Of a stretch of 64,000 bases of DNA, positions 32,095-45,281 are shown piece after piece (position 1 is the stretch's first letter; every line of letters starts with the position of its first letter). A program made the translations under genes and the position numbers. Source of the stretch: Guyanagaster necrorhizus. Lineage: Eukaryota > Basidiomycota > Agaricomycetes > Agaricales > Physalacriaceae. The DNA lies in the NCBI RefSeq assembly GCF_019112545.1, contig NW_025064881.1, positions 651,331 to 715,330 on the forward strand, read 5' to 3'. The notes beneath the pieces were generated by a model. That model was not told the origin of the DNA. It saw only the letters and a program-made list of their open reading frames with translations, and made no database searches.

Positions 32095-35000
32095 TGAGTG
32101 ATTCCACTAGGCCAGCTAAGGACTTTCATGGTGTGTCAACCACAGCTGCTAGACAGACTGATTGTATCTCTGTAGTTACTCCTATGCCTACATATTCAAC
32201 ACATTCAAATATACCCAAAGTTACTATGCACACCAAAGAATCGCAAAAGAAAACTCAAACGCCTACAGGCTGAACAGAGACAGAGAGCCCCAATACTTGG
32301 CTCAAGCCATTTGATACTGAATGGACTTGGAGGGCCATATGAAATACCAAGAATGAAGAAGAAGCAAAGGCCATATTAAGGAATTGGATTCATCAAACCA
32401 AGACTGAGGAAGTGATAGACAAAATGATAGAAGGACTAAAGGAGGCAGAAAGATGCCAGACTCTGGAATGGCTAGACGAACTCCATGGGCTCCGCAAATT
32501 CATTCAATGAACTAAAGCAGCCAGAAGAGATCTGATCACTAAAGTGCAGATCGAAACTCTTACAAACTGATCTTTATATGCTGTAACAGTCCTAATCGAC
32601 AGTGGCTATACTGGAAGCTCGATCAACCAAGCCTTCATCAACAAACATCACCTCCTGACATGAGCTATGGTGGCCCTGATACCTGTCTATAATGCCGATG
32701 AAACCAAGAATCAAGCAGAATCCATCACTGAGTTCATGAAACTCAGGCTAATGATCGGTGACCATGCAGAATGGATCGACTTAGCCATTACTGATCTCAG
32801 AACAAAAGAGATCTTCCTGGGCCATGACTGGCTCATATGGCATAACCCATTAATCAATTGGAAGACCAGACGAATCACATTTGCCAGGTGTCATTGCCAA
32901 AAGATCCCTTTCAAACTGCCAGACAAAGATCTGGAGGACTGATGGGATGAGGAAATGGAGGACAGGGAAATGATCCTCACCATAGATCTCCAACAGAAGA
33001 TACACATCCAGGCCATGCATCATGCCAATACCCTGGCAGCTAAAGCCAATGAGCAGAAGGGAGAAAGGACATTTGAAGAGATAGTGCCCAACTGGGTATG
33101 GGACTTCAGAGACCTTTTCAAGAAAGAGAGTTTCAATGAATTACCAAGGCTCAAACCATGGGATCATGCCATCGAACTTATCCTAAATGCCAATGCCAAT
33201 CTCGATTGCAAGATGTACTCTCTTGGGATCAACAAACAGCAGGAGCTTGATAGGTTCTTAGAAGAGAACCTATCCAGTGGGCGAATCAGACCCTCCAAAT
33301 CCCCTATGGCATCACCCTTTTTCTTTATCAAAAAGAAGAATGGTAAACTGCAGCCAGTTCAAGACTATTGAAGGCTAAACAAAATGACCATCAAAAACTG
33401 GTATCCCCTCCCACTAATCTCTGAGCTCATGGACAAGTTACAAGAGGCTAAATACTACATAAAACTTGATGTCTGATGGGGATATAACAATGTCTGAATA
33501 AAGAAGGGAGACAAATGGAAAGTAGCTTTCTGGATGAACCAGGGGCTATTTGAGCTGATGGTCATGTTTTTTGGGCTCACCAACTCTCCAGCAACGTTTC
33601 AGTGGATGATGAATGACATCTTCAAGGACCTCATCACCACTGAAAAAGTCACCATCTATCTTGATGACATTTTAATCATATCAAAAACCAGGGAGGAACA
33701 TCGCAAGCTCATCCGACAGGTGCTACATCTCATGAGGTGGCACAAACTTTTTCTTAAAGCCGAGAAATGGGAGTTTGAGATACTCGAAACTGAGTACCTA
33801 AGGGTCATCATATCAGAAGAAGAGATCTGAATGGACCCCATAAAGATCGCAGGGGTAATGGAGTGGCCTGAGCCAATGAAGAAAAAGGAACTACAATCCT
33901 TTCTTGGCTTCACAAACTTTTATCAATGGTTCATCCATGACTATAGCAAAATAGTCCATCCTATGATCCAATTGACCAGTAATACCCCCTGGAAGTGGAG
34001 CCCCTCCCAATGAGATGCTTTTACAGACTTAAAGAGATGCTTGGCTGAGGACATGATACTTGTGATTCTGACACAAGAGAGGAGATTCAGGGTTAAAGCC
34101 AACTCCAGTGAAGGAGCAATTGGAGCAATGCTCTCTTAGGAACAGGACAGAAGGTGGAAACCAGTCGCATTCCTGTCCAAGACACTCACAGTGATGGAGA
34201 GGAACTATGAGATATACGATAAAGAACTCCTAGCCATCATGCTCACCCTTGAAGAATGGTGACACTATCTGATTGGAGCTGTCAAAATCTTTAAAATCTG
34301 GATGGATCACCAAAACCTTGGATATTTCTGACAACCACAGAAGTTGAATCAATGGCAAGCCCAGTGGATCACAGAGTTGAGCCAATACCAATACACTCTC
34401 CATCACAAAGCAGGAACAGCCAACAAGAAGGCTGACCTACTCAGCTGATGCACAGATCATGACCAGAGGGGAGCCAACAACAACAGGGTAATGTTACTGT
34501 AGCCTGAGCATTTTCGAGCAATAATTATGCTAACAGAGGAAGAACTGCATGAATGGATAAAAAGTGTGACTTGGGACAGCCAAAAATGGGATCAATGGAT
34601 TGCACCCTCACTCAATCATGAATGAGAACTAACAAAGGAAGGAGGGGTAATCTATTATGACAGACAAATTTATGTTCCTCATGATCAGAAACTCCATGGT
34701 GAAATCATTGCTATCTGTCATGATCATGTGATGGCTGGACACCCTGGCATTGCCAAAACAAAAGAGCTAATCCTTTGAAACTATTAGTGGCTGAAGCTGG
34801 AAGACAATGTTACTACATATATTCATGTCTGTAAAATATGCCAATAAGGGAAGTTCTCTACAAAAGCACAACCAGCACTGCTATACCCAAATGAGATACC
34901 ATCAGCACTATAGACACACATTTCCATTGACATGGTTACTGGACTACCAGACTGCAATGGGTATGATGCCATCATCATCATTGTGGACTGATTCTCGAAA

Positions 35001-35984
35001 GCAATCATTCTAATTGCTTGCTCGATGGAATTGACCTCAGAAGGATGGGCAAAAATACTTCACGATGAGATCTATGCCAAATACGGAATGTCACAAGTCA
35101 TCATCTCTGATCGAGAATCTCAGTTTGTCTCAAAATTCCTAGATGACTTGTACAGACTCTTAAACATTAAATGCAATGCATCCATGGCATACCACCCTCA
35201 GACTGACAGGCAAACAGAATGGGTCAATCAAGAAGTTGAAAAATACCTTCGACTCTTTATCAATTACTGCCAAGATGACTGAGTCAAATGGCTGGCTCTT
35301 GCTGCATTCCAGCACAACAACCATATTCACTCAGCCACTGGAAAAACACCCTTCTTTGTTAATCATAGCCAACATCCCCATATCACCCAAACAGCATGAC
35401 ATCATACCACAACTCCTGCTTCTGCAGACTTCACCGCAACCATGACAAAAATCCATGAAGAGACAAAAGCTGCCCTCCAGAAAGCTGCCATCACTATGAC
35501 AGTGCAGTACAATAAACACCATCATCTGTCCCACAATTATTTCATTAACAACAAAGTATGGTTGGATACTACCAACCTACATCTCCCTAGACCAAAATGA
35601 AAACTTGCCAATAAATAAACCAGCCCCTTTAAAGTCCTTGCAAAGATGAGGGCATCGGCATACCATCTCCAACTGCCCCACATATGGAAGATCCATGATG
35701 TCTTTAATGAAACCCTTCTCTCTCCATATATCGCCCCCATTTATCTGAACCAACAGCAACCACCACCACCTCCTGATCTCATTGATGACAAAGAGTACTA
35801 TAAAATCAACCAAATCTTAAACTATAAATTATGAAAAGTCAAAGCATATGGTGGGAGAATGACAACAACCATTGACTATCTGATCAGCTGGAAGGGTTAT
35901 AAACCAGAATCAAATGAATGAGTAAATGAAAAACATATGGAGGCAGAGACAGCAATCTATGATTATGAATTATCCCTAAATTAA
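32095..35984 (+). pseudogene. Gy2 pol: protease, RT, RNase H, integrase, chromodomain
   Basis: Whole pol of Gy2 in the usual order. The protease DSG is intact at 32598-32606. Reverse transcriptase spans about 33280-34000 with YLDD intact near 33655, followed by RNase H (about 34080-34450) and the integrase finger near 34715-34850. The integrase core keeps SIDMVTG, ISDRES and RQTEW, so its acidic triad is retained. The chromodomain ends at TAA 35982-35984. Numerous TGA and TAG stops occur, mostly at Arg, Trp and Gln positions of Gy1, including TGA just after the protease triad and in the integrase finger. Confidence 0.86.
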
Positions 35985-36017
35985 GCCATCGGGATGATGG
36001 TCTTAAAAAGAGGGTAA

Positions 36018-36467
36018 TGTTACTCTTTTTACTCTTTTTCCTCATTTTAACCCCTATTTATGCTTAGTCAGAGCACTAAGATGATGGCACTTAGGATTGT
36101 GAGAAGTGCTTAGTCATAACAACTGGACATCAATCATTCTCCAACACAATGACTATAGTGCTCACTGACAATCAGCCTTTTATGTATAGTAGCAATGCTT
36201 AAGGACAATAGGCACCATGAATGCAGAAGAACACAATTAGTAGTAGTATTTTTAGGACACTTTACTTTGTATTTAAAGACCACAGCTCTTGCTGGTATAC
36301 TCCAGCTTCAAGCTAAAGTTTATAACCACTATTCTACCTCAAGTCAACATTTGACCTTGTCTCACTACAAGTGAGCATACATTCAAGTGGACTCAGATGA
36401 TCTCTCAAAGTGTGAAGAGACACCTGCTTATCATGTGTCACCATTCACATGACACTTGGGCTTAACA
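36018..36467 (+). repeat. 3' LTR of Gy2
   Basis: 450-bp LTR preceded by the purine tract AAAAAGAGGGTAA. It ends CTTAACA, followed by GTTCT, the target duplication. Confidence 0.9.
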
Positions 36468-37146
36468 GTTCTTCAGACTCACAAACTCTCCTGCTATGTT
36501 TCAGTGGATGATGAATGATATATTTAAAGATCTCATTGCCACCAGGAAGGTTACTATCTATTTGGATGATATTCTCATCATATCCAAGACCAAGGAGGAA
36601 CACCAACAGTTGGTCTGACAAGTACTCACATTAATGAGAAAACATAAACTTTTTCTCAAGGCTGAAAAGTGCAAATTCAAGATGTTGGAGATAGAATACC
36701 TGGAGGTAATCATCAGCAAAGGAAGCATTTGAATGGATCTGATCAAGGTGGCCAGGATAACTGAATGGCTGACACTGATGAAGAAAAAGAAATTACAATT
36801 CTTTTTAGAGTTCACCAACTTTTATCACTGATTTATCTGAGATTACAGCAAAATTGTTTGCTTAATGACACAGCTCACTGAAAATGCTCCCTGGAGCTGA
36901 AAACATTCTCAACAAGCCACCTTTGATGATCTTACATAACACCTTGCTAAAGACATCATTCTGACAATACCCACATAAGAAGGAAAATTTCAAGTAGAAG
37001 CAGACTCAAGCAAGAGAGCAATTGGAGCTGTATTATCCCAAGAACAGAATGAAAAGTGACACCCAGTAGCCTTCCTCTCAAAGGCATTGACTGTCATAGA
37101 ATATAATTATGAAATCTATAACAAGAAGCTTTTGGCAATCATGTTA
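36468..37146 (+). pseudogene. D pol part 2: RT palm, connection, start of RNase H
   Basis: Continues D pol after Gy2. The YLDD box is intact near 36555-36570 (IYLDDIL). The thumb and connection follow, then the first RNase H acidic motif (EADSSKRA near 37000). The segment ends at the TGTTA target duplication of E. Several TGA and TAA stops. Confidence 0.82.
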
Positions 37147-37606
37147 TGTTAGACTCAAGTTGCATATGACTATAAACATGTGATAAACTGATGTCACTTT
37201 GCACTTTGAGTGAAACATCAGAGTTCACTGGTTATAAATAATAGTTGGTGTGCATCAAGGCCTTAAGATTGGCTTGAGAGGAAGTGGTGTGATAATAAAC
37301 TTTAGCTTGAAGCTGGGTTTTACCAGTGAGAGTGAGCCTGCTTAAATATAGTACAAGTCCTATCTAAATATACTATTGCTAATTGTGTGTTGTTGAGCTT
37401 TTGTGCTTATTGTCCTTGGGTGTTGTTGTGGTATATAAAAGGATGATTGTACATTGTCAGGTAATGCTGTTGCATTGAGAGATAATAATGAACTCAGCTA
37501 GTTGTAATGACTAAGCTATATCCCACAGTCTTAAGCATCTGTATTTAGCACTCTGACTAAGCATAAATAGGGGTTTGTCAATGAAAATAATGGAAAAATT
37601 ATAACA
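37147..37606 (-). repeat. 3' LTR of element E
   Basis: 460-bp LTR at the left end of the minus-strand element. The inner edge adjoins the purine tract (minus strand AAGAGAGGGTAA). Confidence 0.92.
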
Positions 37607-37639
37607 TTACCCTCTCTTTAAGACCATCATCCCAATAGC

Positions 37640-40600
37640 TTAATTTAAGGATAGTTCATAATCATGTATGGCATTGTCAGCATTTATTCTCTTCTTGTTT
37701 ACCCATTGGTTAGATTCTAGTCTGTAATCCTTCCAGCTGATAGGGTAATCAATAGTTGTCATCATTTCACCCTCTTTTGCTTTGACTTTGCATAGTCTGT
37801 AGTTCAATATTTGGTCAACTTCATAGTGTTCTTCATCATCGATGAGATCAGAGGGCAGAGGTGGAGATTATTCCTGGCTGGGAAAAGCTGGTTTAATGTA
37901 CAGGGTTAACAATATCTCATTGAAGACATCATAGACCTTCCAAGTTGTTGGTAGCTTGAGTTTGTAGATGCTGGCTCCAACTTTAGATACTATTGGGAAT
38001 GGGCTGGTACATTTATCAGCCAGTTTGTGTTTCAGATATGGAAGGTGAAGGTTGGAGGTGTCGAGCCACACTTTGTTGCCAACTGCATATGCACATGCCA
38101 GATGATAGTGCTTGTTGTATTGTGCTTTCATTGAAGATACTGCCTTTTTGAGAGCTATTTTTGTTTTGATGTAGATTTTGGTCATGGTAGCAGCAAAGTC
38201 TGTGGATGAAGGGATTGTGGTGCAGTGTTGTTTGGTTTGCATAATGTTTGGATGTCAGCCATAGTTGACAAAGAATGGTGTCTTCTCTGTTGCTGAGTAA
38301 ATCCAATTGTTATGCTAAAAGGTGGCAAAAGCCAGCTATTTGACCTAGTCATCCTATCAGTAGTTGATGAATAGATGGAGATATTTCTCCACTTCTTGAT
38401 TGGCATGTTCTATCTGGCTGTCAGTTTGTGGATGGTATACAGTAGATGCATTTTGTTTGATATTTAATAGGTGACAGAGGTCTTTGAGGAACTTTGAGAT
38501 GAATTGAGAGCTCCTGTCTGAGATGATGATCTGAGGTATGCTATATTTGGCATAGACCTCATCACATAGAATTTTTGCCCATTCTTCAGAGGTCAGCTCT
38601 GTTGCACATGCAATTGGAATGATCACTTTTGAGAATTGATCGACGATGATGATGATTGCATTATAGCTATTGCAATCCAGAAGTCCAGTGATCATGTTGA
38701 TGGAAATATGGGTCTATAGTGTCAAAGAGACTTCATTCAGATGCAGCAGTGTGGCCTAAGGCTGTGTCAGCAATTTTTCTCACTAATAGACTTTGTAGGC
38801 TTTAACATATGCAATGATGTTATTACTTATTTTAGGCCACCAATACTCATGCAGTATCAGTTTCTTAGTTTTGGCGATGCTAGAATGTCCCACAGTGGCA
38901 TAATTATAATAGATGGCAATGATTTCTCCTCACAATCCTTGATCTTGGGAAATGTAAATTTGCCCATCATAGTGAATTAGTCCTCTCTCCCTTGTCATTT
39001 CTCTTTTATGATTGAAGGATGAGGCCACTTGTTGGTCTCATTTGTGATTGTCTCAGGTTGCACTTTTAATGTGTTCATAGATCTCTTCCTCTATTAGCAT
39101 TATCATGGCCCTAAAATGTTCAGACCACAATAATATCACTCTTTTATTATCAGCCCCCCTTGATCATGATCTGCTCTCTGGCTAAAAAGGTCAGCCTTTT
39201 TGTTGGCTGTTCCTACTTTATAATAGAGCATATACTGATATTGACTCAGTTTTATAACCCATCAGGCTTGTTGGCAGTTTAGCTTCTAGGGTTGCCAGAA
39301 GTATCAAAGGTTCTGATAGTCTGTCCAGATTTTGAAAACTTCTGTGGCACCAATCAGGTAATGTCACCACTCTTCTAGAGCAAGCATATTAGTGAGAAGT
39401 TCCTTGTCATAGATCTCATAGTTTCACTCAGTGACAGTAAGAGCTTTGGAGAGGAATGTGACCAGGCATCACTTCTCATCCTGTTCTTATGATAGTATGG
39501 CTCCAATGGCTCCCTCACTGGAGTCAGCTTTGACTTGGAACTTCTCTTCTTGAGTGGGGATGGTAAGGACAACATCCTCAGCTAGTCATCACTTCAGATT
39601 ATTGAAGGCAATCTGTTGGGAGAGGCCCCAAGCCCAGAGGGCATTGCTGGTCAACTGTGTCATTAGCCAGACAATCTTACTGTAATCTCAGATGAAGTGT
39701 TGATAGAAGTTCATAAATCCGAGAAATGATTGCAGTTCCCTTTTCTTGGTTGGCTCTGGCCATTCTGTTACCCCTGCAACCTTGATGGAATCTATTCAGA
39801 TGCTTCTTTTGCTAATGATAACTCTGAGGTACTCAGTCTCAAGTACCTCAAATTTGCACTTCTCTGCTTTGAGGAATAATTTGTGCTTCCTCATGAAGGC
39901 TAGTACTTGTCATACTAGCTTCCTATGTTCCTCCTTAGTTTGTGACATGATTAGGATGTCATCCAGGTAAATGGTGACCTTCCCAGTGAAGATGAGATCT
40001 TTAAAGATGTTGTTCATCATCCATTGGAAAGTCACAGGGGAATTAGTGAGCTCAAAGAATATGACCATTGGCTCAAATAATCTCTGATTCATCCTGAATG
40101 CAGCCTTCTATTTGTCTCTCTCTTTGATGCAGACATTGTTATAGCCCCATTGGATGTTGAGTTTAGTGTAGTACTTGGCACCTCGGAGTTTGTCTATCAG
40201 CTCCAAGATCAATGGAAAGAGATAGTAATTTTTGATTGTCATTTTATTGAGTTTTTAGTAATCCTGAATGGGCTGGAGTTTACTGTCTTTCTTTTTGATG
40301 AAGAAAAATGGTGAAGCCATTGGCAACTTTGACAGTCAGATTCTCCTACTGGACAAGTTCTTGTCCAGAAACTTGTCCAGTTCTTGTTGCTCATTATTGC
40401 TAAGAGGATAGGTCTTGCAGTCCAAGTTGGCATTGGCATTTGGGATCAGCTTGATTGCATGATCTCATAGTTTTTGGCTCTGGTAGCTTGTCAAAGCTCT
40501 CCTTCTCAAACAGATCTTTGAAGTCACATGCCCATTCAGGCACCATTTCTTTGAAGATTTTTTCTTTTCTGTTCTTGTTGGCCTTGGCAGCCAGGTTGTT

Positions 40601-41532
40601 GGCATAATAGACTGTCTGAATGTGTATTTCCCACTGAAGATTGATGGTGAGAATAGTTTCTCCATCCTCCATCTCCTCATCCCATCTGTCCTCTGGATCT
40701 TCATCTGGCAATTTGAATGGAATCTTCTGACAGTGGCATCTTGTGAATGTGATTCTCCCAGTTTTTTAATTGATTAGCAGATTATAATATATTAATCAGT
40801 TGTGACCAAGAAAAATTTTCTTGATCCCAAGGTCTGTCGTAGCTAAGTCAATTCACTCAGAATGATCTCTGATTGTGAGTCTGAGCTCAACAAATTTGAT
40901 AATTGAGCCTGCCTGATTCTTAGTTCTATCAGCATTATAGACTGAGATTGATGCCACTGTGGCTCAGATTGAGAGTTTGTGCTTGTTGATGAAGGCACAG
41001 TTGATTGAACTCCTAGTGCAACCACTGTTAATTAATGCAGTTACAGCATAAGTTGCTCAGGATGTAAGAGTTTCAATTTGGGCTTTGGTGAGTAGATCTC
41101 TCTCAGATGTTTTAGACTGCTGAATAAACTTTTGTGGTCCTCAGAGTTTGTCAAGCCATTCCAGGGCCTGATACTGGTTGATCTTTTTCATTTCTTTGAT
41201 TAGTTTACCAGTGATTTCTTCAACTCATGTCTGGTGTATCCAGTTGTTTAGCACAGCTTTTGCCACTGCTTCATGTTTAGTATTTTTGATGGCTCTCCAG
41301 GTCTATTCGGTGTCGAATGGTTTGAGCCAAGTAGTGAGGCTCTCTGCCTCTGTTCAGCCTGAAGGCAGTTGAGTTTTAGGTTGCAATCCATCAGTATGCA
41401 TGATAGATAATTGGAGTATATTTGAATGCATATGTAGTGCATGTACATAGGTGACTACAGAAGTACTATCAGTCTGACTAGCAGCTGTTAGAGGCACACT
41501 GTGAAATCTTCTGGCCAGTTCAGTGGGATCGC
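37640..41532 (-). pseudogene. E pol: protease to chromodomain, broken
   Basis: From the right: the protease triad is NSG instead of DSG (41021-41029), so its catalytic aspartate is lost. The reverse transcriptase YLDD is intact (39958-39969). RNase H is at about 39660-39130 and integrase at about 39060-37870. The first integrase aspartate is Asn (ISINMITG). The second (ISDRSS) and third (QIEHANQE) residues are kept inside a 112-codon open stretch (38357-38695). The chromodomain ends at TAA 37640-37642. Stops are frequent. Confidence 0.85.
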
Positions 41533-44500
41533 TCACTGGCTGACCTTATCTTTTACTTTCTCAACCTTGGCTTCTCTGCTGAGCCCTTCTTTTTTCTTTT
41601 GTAATTCAGTGATTTGAGCCCATATATTCTCCCAGGTTCACTTCTTCTTTGGGCAATCTTTTGCCATGTGGCTCTTTTGACCACAGTTGAAACACTTCCC
41701 TTCTTTCTTCATATGATCAATGTCCATTGGCTTTCCCATCCTTGTATATGTTGTTCCCATTCCCATCTTCTGTGATCCATAGATAGAGGCCATTGAGGGT
41801 CCTGACAATTTCCCAGCAGTTATCTCTGATGATTTTGAGTTGTTTAAGATTAGCAGTGTCAACTTTTTCATGTAGTCTTGCAGTGTTAATTGTTCTGCTT
41901 TCTGCCTTTATTGCTCCTTATACATCTTGATGATCCTTTTCTTCCATTCATCATATCTGACTGGCATCAAAGCTTTGATGCTGATCACAGAGATCATGGT
42001 GATGTATGAGGAGGGGATCTCTCTCTTGAGGGCTTTAACCATTCAGCCATCATTAGCTGTGTCTTTCCAAATTCCAGCAAGTTTGATGAGTCATTCCAAC
42101 TCATCAAAATAGTCAGTGGCTGCCTTATTGCCCATCTTATACTCCTTGACCTTCTGTTTATATACTTCTTGTATCACTGGATCAATGAATTTGTCATGGA
42201 GCATTTGCTTGAAGACAGACCATGAGAGGTATCAGTAGTGTTCCCAAGTTGTTGATCAGAAGTTCAGGGAGATGAGGATCCACTATGTCTTCGCTTTCTC
42301 CTCAAGGTAGAAGGCAGCAAAGACTATCTTGTTCATGTTGATTCCCAGGTATTCAATGTAGACCTCAAAATATTGTTTGCAGTCAATAAGAAAGCAATCT
42401 ATATTGTCAGAGGCCCTTTTGAAGAGATAGGATTTTCATAAGAGGTCTGGACAGTATTAGAGAACTGCTGCATCATGAGGCAACACACCTATCAGGTTGA
42501 ATCAATCAGAGAATGATGGCTATTGCCATTCATGTGATAGTTCAAAGAAGGAATAAAGTGAGTTGTCATCAGCCACTGGGCTCCTCTATGGTGGTTCTTC
42601 TTTTTGGATGATCACCCTATCCCAGATAGTGAATTCTAGATGTACTGCCTCAGGATCATCTCACATTGGCTCCTTCTCAGTACTGCTCCCACTGGCCTTG
42701 TCAGATGGAGGCTGGACTCCCAACATTTGGCTTTCTTTACCAGTCTATGGGTTTTGATATGAGATCAGCACTTCTTTGGGCTATAATCAGGGTCATAATA
42801 GCTATGTTGCCATCGATCAGGATGAGGAGGCAGAGTACAAAAACATACTTTGGATAGACAGAGCTGTGTACACAACTCACTTCAGAGTGATGGGTGGTAT
42901 TTGTAGTAGGAGGTATACAGATTCTGGCATCTGATATGCTGGCAACTGGCAAATCTGATCTTCAGGATGTCTCTTGTTATACTGGATCATAGCATAGTCT
43001 ATTGTCACATGTCTCAGGATTTCTGTTCTTTCATCAGTTGTTGCATAAAGATATAATTGTTCCATTTGCAAGGCTATCCAGATAGCATTGTGCCATAAGA
43101 AATTTACTCTCTGCAGGTAAAACTCCTGGTATTCCTGCATCCTTGCCTTCTGTACCACCTGTTCCAGTTTTTCTTTATCTGTTGTTTTCTATAGTCTGTA
43201 AGCCATTTCCCTCCTAGCATGGAGTGGATCGCTACTCTCAGTTTCCTTGCCCTCTCTATCCTCATCTTCCTTCTCTTCCTTGGGGGGAAAAGCAGTGGGC
43301 AGATTGTAAAAACTCTCCATGCCCTCATGCTGTTATGCCATTGATCTACTGTCCTGGCTGGATACTAGGTCCAGCCATAGGGCCTGAAGTGTTGGACATG
43401 TTGAGATAGATAGAGGCTGGCTGACTTCTGATATTGGAGTCATACTAGTTTTCTCCTATCACTCTCACTGCCTCCACTCACTCACAATAGAGCTGGATGT
43501 TTCTTTGGTATCTATTGTTGAGGAGCTGCCTAATCACTTGACTCCCAAGGAAGCCCCAGAGGGCTCAAGCAGAGATGTGGGTGATGCCAGAGACTCATAA
43601 TCTATAGTGTCTGAGAATAGACTCATTGTCTCTGAATATAGTGTCAGCACTAGGAGTTCTTCAGGAAGAGGAATATTGTAGAGTTGAGGGGTGTAAGAGA
43701 TTTCCTCCAACTGTGATAGTTTTGTTTCACTAGTGGTTTTTGCTCCAGGGGTCAGAGTCAGTGCTAGATTCTCAGAATACTGGAGTTGAGAGGGACCAGT
43801 CAGCATGTACTGATGCAAGTATGAATGTGACTTTGGGCCAGAGTCTATACCAGTTAGAGACATTAGCCCTCTCCAATCAAGCTCTTTTGATTTCTCACTG
43901 CTCCCCCTGATGCTGTCTGTCATACTCTTCAGCTTTATGCCTCTGCCTGCCTCTTTCAATGATATGCTCCTCAAGCTTGCTGTGAACTGGCTGTAGTGCT
44001 GTCCACCATCTCTGCTCTTCCTGTCAGAGGGCCTCATCATAGTTGAAGGGAGCATTAGTGTCTCAGGTAGAGAAGTACCAGTGAATAATTTCATCTCAAG
44101 TTTCTCAGTTTCAGCACTCGTTATTGAGCCAGTCTGAGGGTGACCTCTCCAGCCCACTGCTAGTTCCAACTGAATGGGGGAGAGAGGTGGTGGAGCTACA
44201 AGATTGGCTTCAAGGTGATGTCTGGCAGGATCTCCTAGCCAACTGAGTGCCATCAAGAGAATCTCTGGCATGGTCAGCAATCCCTCTAGTCTGAAAGGTG
44301 GTGGTAGAGTCAGAGGAGGAAGACTGCTAAAAAAAGTCTCCTGAGACACTCTCATCCTCATGGTCAGGCAGGAGTCCTGTGACCCACAGATTCTGGAATT
44401 CTGCGAGGTGAGGGTTCTGGTCTCTGCTGAGTCATCAAGAAGAGTATCAGTGTTCTTCTTCATGAATATCCCTTTGATGCAAGCTGCTAGACCCAGCTTC

Positions 44501-44556
44501 AGGTATGAGGCTTGTTAGAGACTGATGAGATATTTATCGGGATTCAGGGATGTCAT
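41533..44556 (-). pseudogene. E gag, broken
   Basis: Start ATG 44554-44556, stop TGA 41533-41535. The longest open piece spans 309 codons (43534-44463), rich in Ser, Thr and Leu. The EYQEFYLQRVNFLWHN stretch (near 43100) places it with Gy2 and B. The zinc knuckle (41638-41720) reads CFNCGQKSHMAKDC, with its cysteines and histidine kept. Confidence 0.84.
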
Positions 44557-44764
44557 ATAAGGGGAGGTCAGGGGTTATGTTGCATAGAATGTGTCAGATA
44601 TGTTGGAATTCATTATAGTGTCTGATGGCTCAAGCAGTAATTGAGTGATGTCTCTAGCACAGTTGAATAATTATCAATAGTCCCAACAATATTCTAATGA
44701 TGGAAGAGAGGAGTTTGAAGAACTCTCAGTCAAAGTTCAGATCTGAAGTGTTAATAGAGAGTAT
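44534..44764 (-). pseudogene. E ORF0: leader membrane ORF upstream of gag
   Basis: 231 nt, the same length as in Gy2, ending at TAA 44534-44536. The start codon is ATA (44762-44764), a transition from ATG. Internal TGA and TAG codons sit at positions that are coding in other copies. The pattern EFFKLLSSII, IIIQLC, HSITA and YDIPESR is recognisable. Confidence 0.55.
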
Positions 44765-44807
44765 TCGGTTTTCTTTACACTATAGTATGTGAGAAAAGAG
44801 AAGGAGA

Positions 44808-44820
44808 AGCTTTGAGCTAA
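44808..44820 (-). other. Self-complementary primer-binding site of E
   Basis: Minus-strand TTAGCTCAAAGCT, one base from the LTR. It pairs with the LTR copy (44977-44989) at 11 of 13 positions. Both mismatches fall in the single central CpG. Confidence 0.65.
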
Positions 44821-44821
44821 T

Positions 44822-45281
44822 TGTTAGACCCAAGTTACATATGACTATAAACACATGATAAACTGACATCACTTTGCACTTTAAGTGGAACATCAGAGTT
44901 CACTGGTTGTGAATAATAGTTGGTGTGCATCAAGGCCTTAAGATTGGCTCAAGAGGAAGTGGTGTGATAATAAACTTTAGCTTGAAGCTGGGTTTTACCA
45001 GCAAGAGTGAGCCTGCTTAAATATGGTACAAGTCCTATCTAAATATACTATTGCTAATTGTATGTTGTTGAGCTTTTGTGCTCATTGTCCTTGGGTGTCA
45101 TTGTGGTACATAAAAGAATGATTGTGTATCGTCAGACAATGCTGTTGTATCAAGAGACAATGATGAACCCAGCTAGTTGTGATGACTAAGCCATATCCCA
45201 CAGTCTCAAGTATCTGTGTTTAGCACTCTGACTAAGCATAAATAGGGGCTTGTCAATGAAAATAATGGAAAAATCATAACA
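44822..45281 (-). repeat. 5' LTR of element E
   Basis: 460-bp LTR at the right end of E, with a complete CATAACA end next to the TGTTA duplication. Confidence 0.92.

Larger units (their letters stand above)
20319..36467 (+). mobile_element. Gypsy element Gy2, interrupted by Gy1
   Basis: Complete plus-strand copy with 450-bp LTRs at 20319-20768 and 36018-36467. The flanking 5-mers are ATTCT (20314-20318) and GTTCT (36468-36472), one transition apart. The flanks rejoin in the D reverse transcriptase just before the FGLTNSPA-type motif. Gy1 occupies 23640-31725 inside its gag. The LTRs differ from each other by many transitions, so Gy2 is clearly older than Gy1 and A. Confidence 0.9.
37147..45281 (-). 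mobile_element. Gypsy element E, complete, flanked by TGTTA
   Basis: 8,135-bp minus-strand copy with two 460-bp LTRs (37147-37606 and 44822-45281) and perfect TGTTA duplications (37142-37146 and 45282-45286). It sits in the RNase H region of D. Internal structure is complete, with ORF0, gag and pol, but without intact frames. Its gag and ORF0 are of the same subtype as Gy2 and B. Confidence 0.92.
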
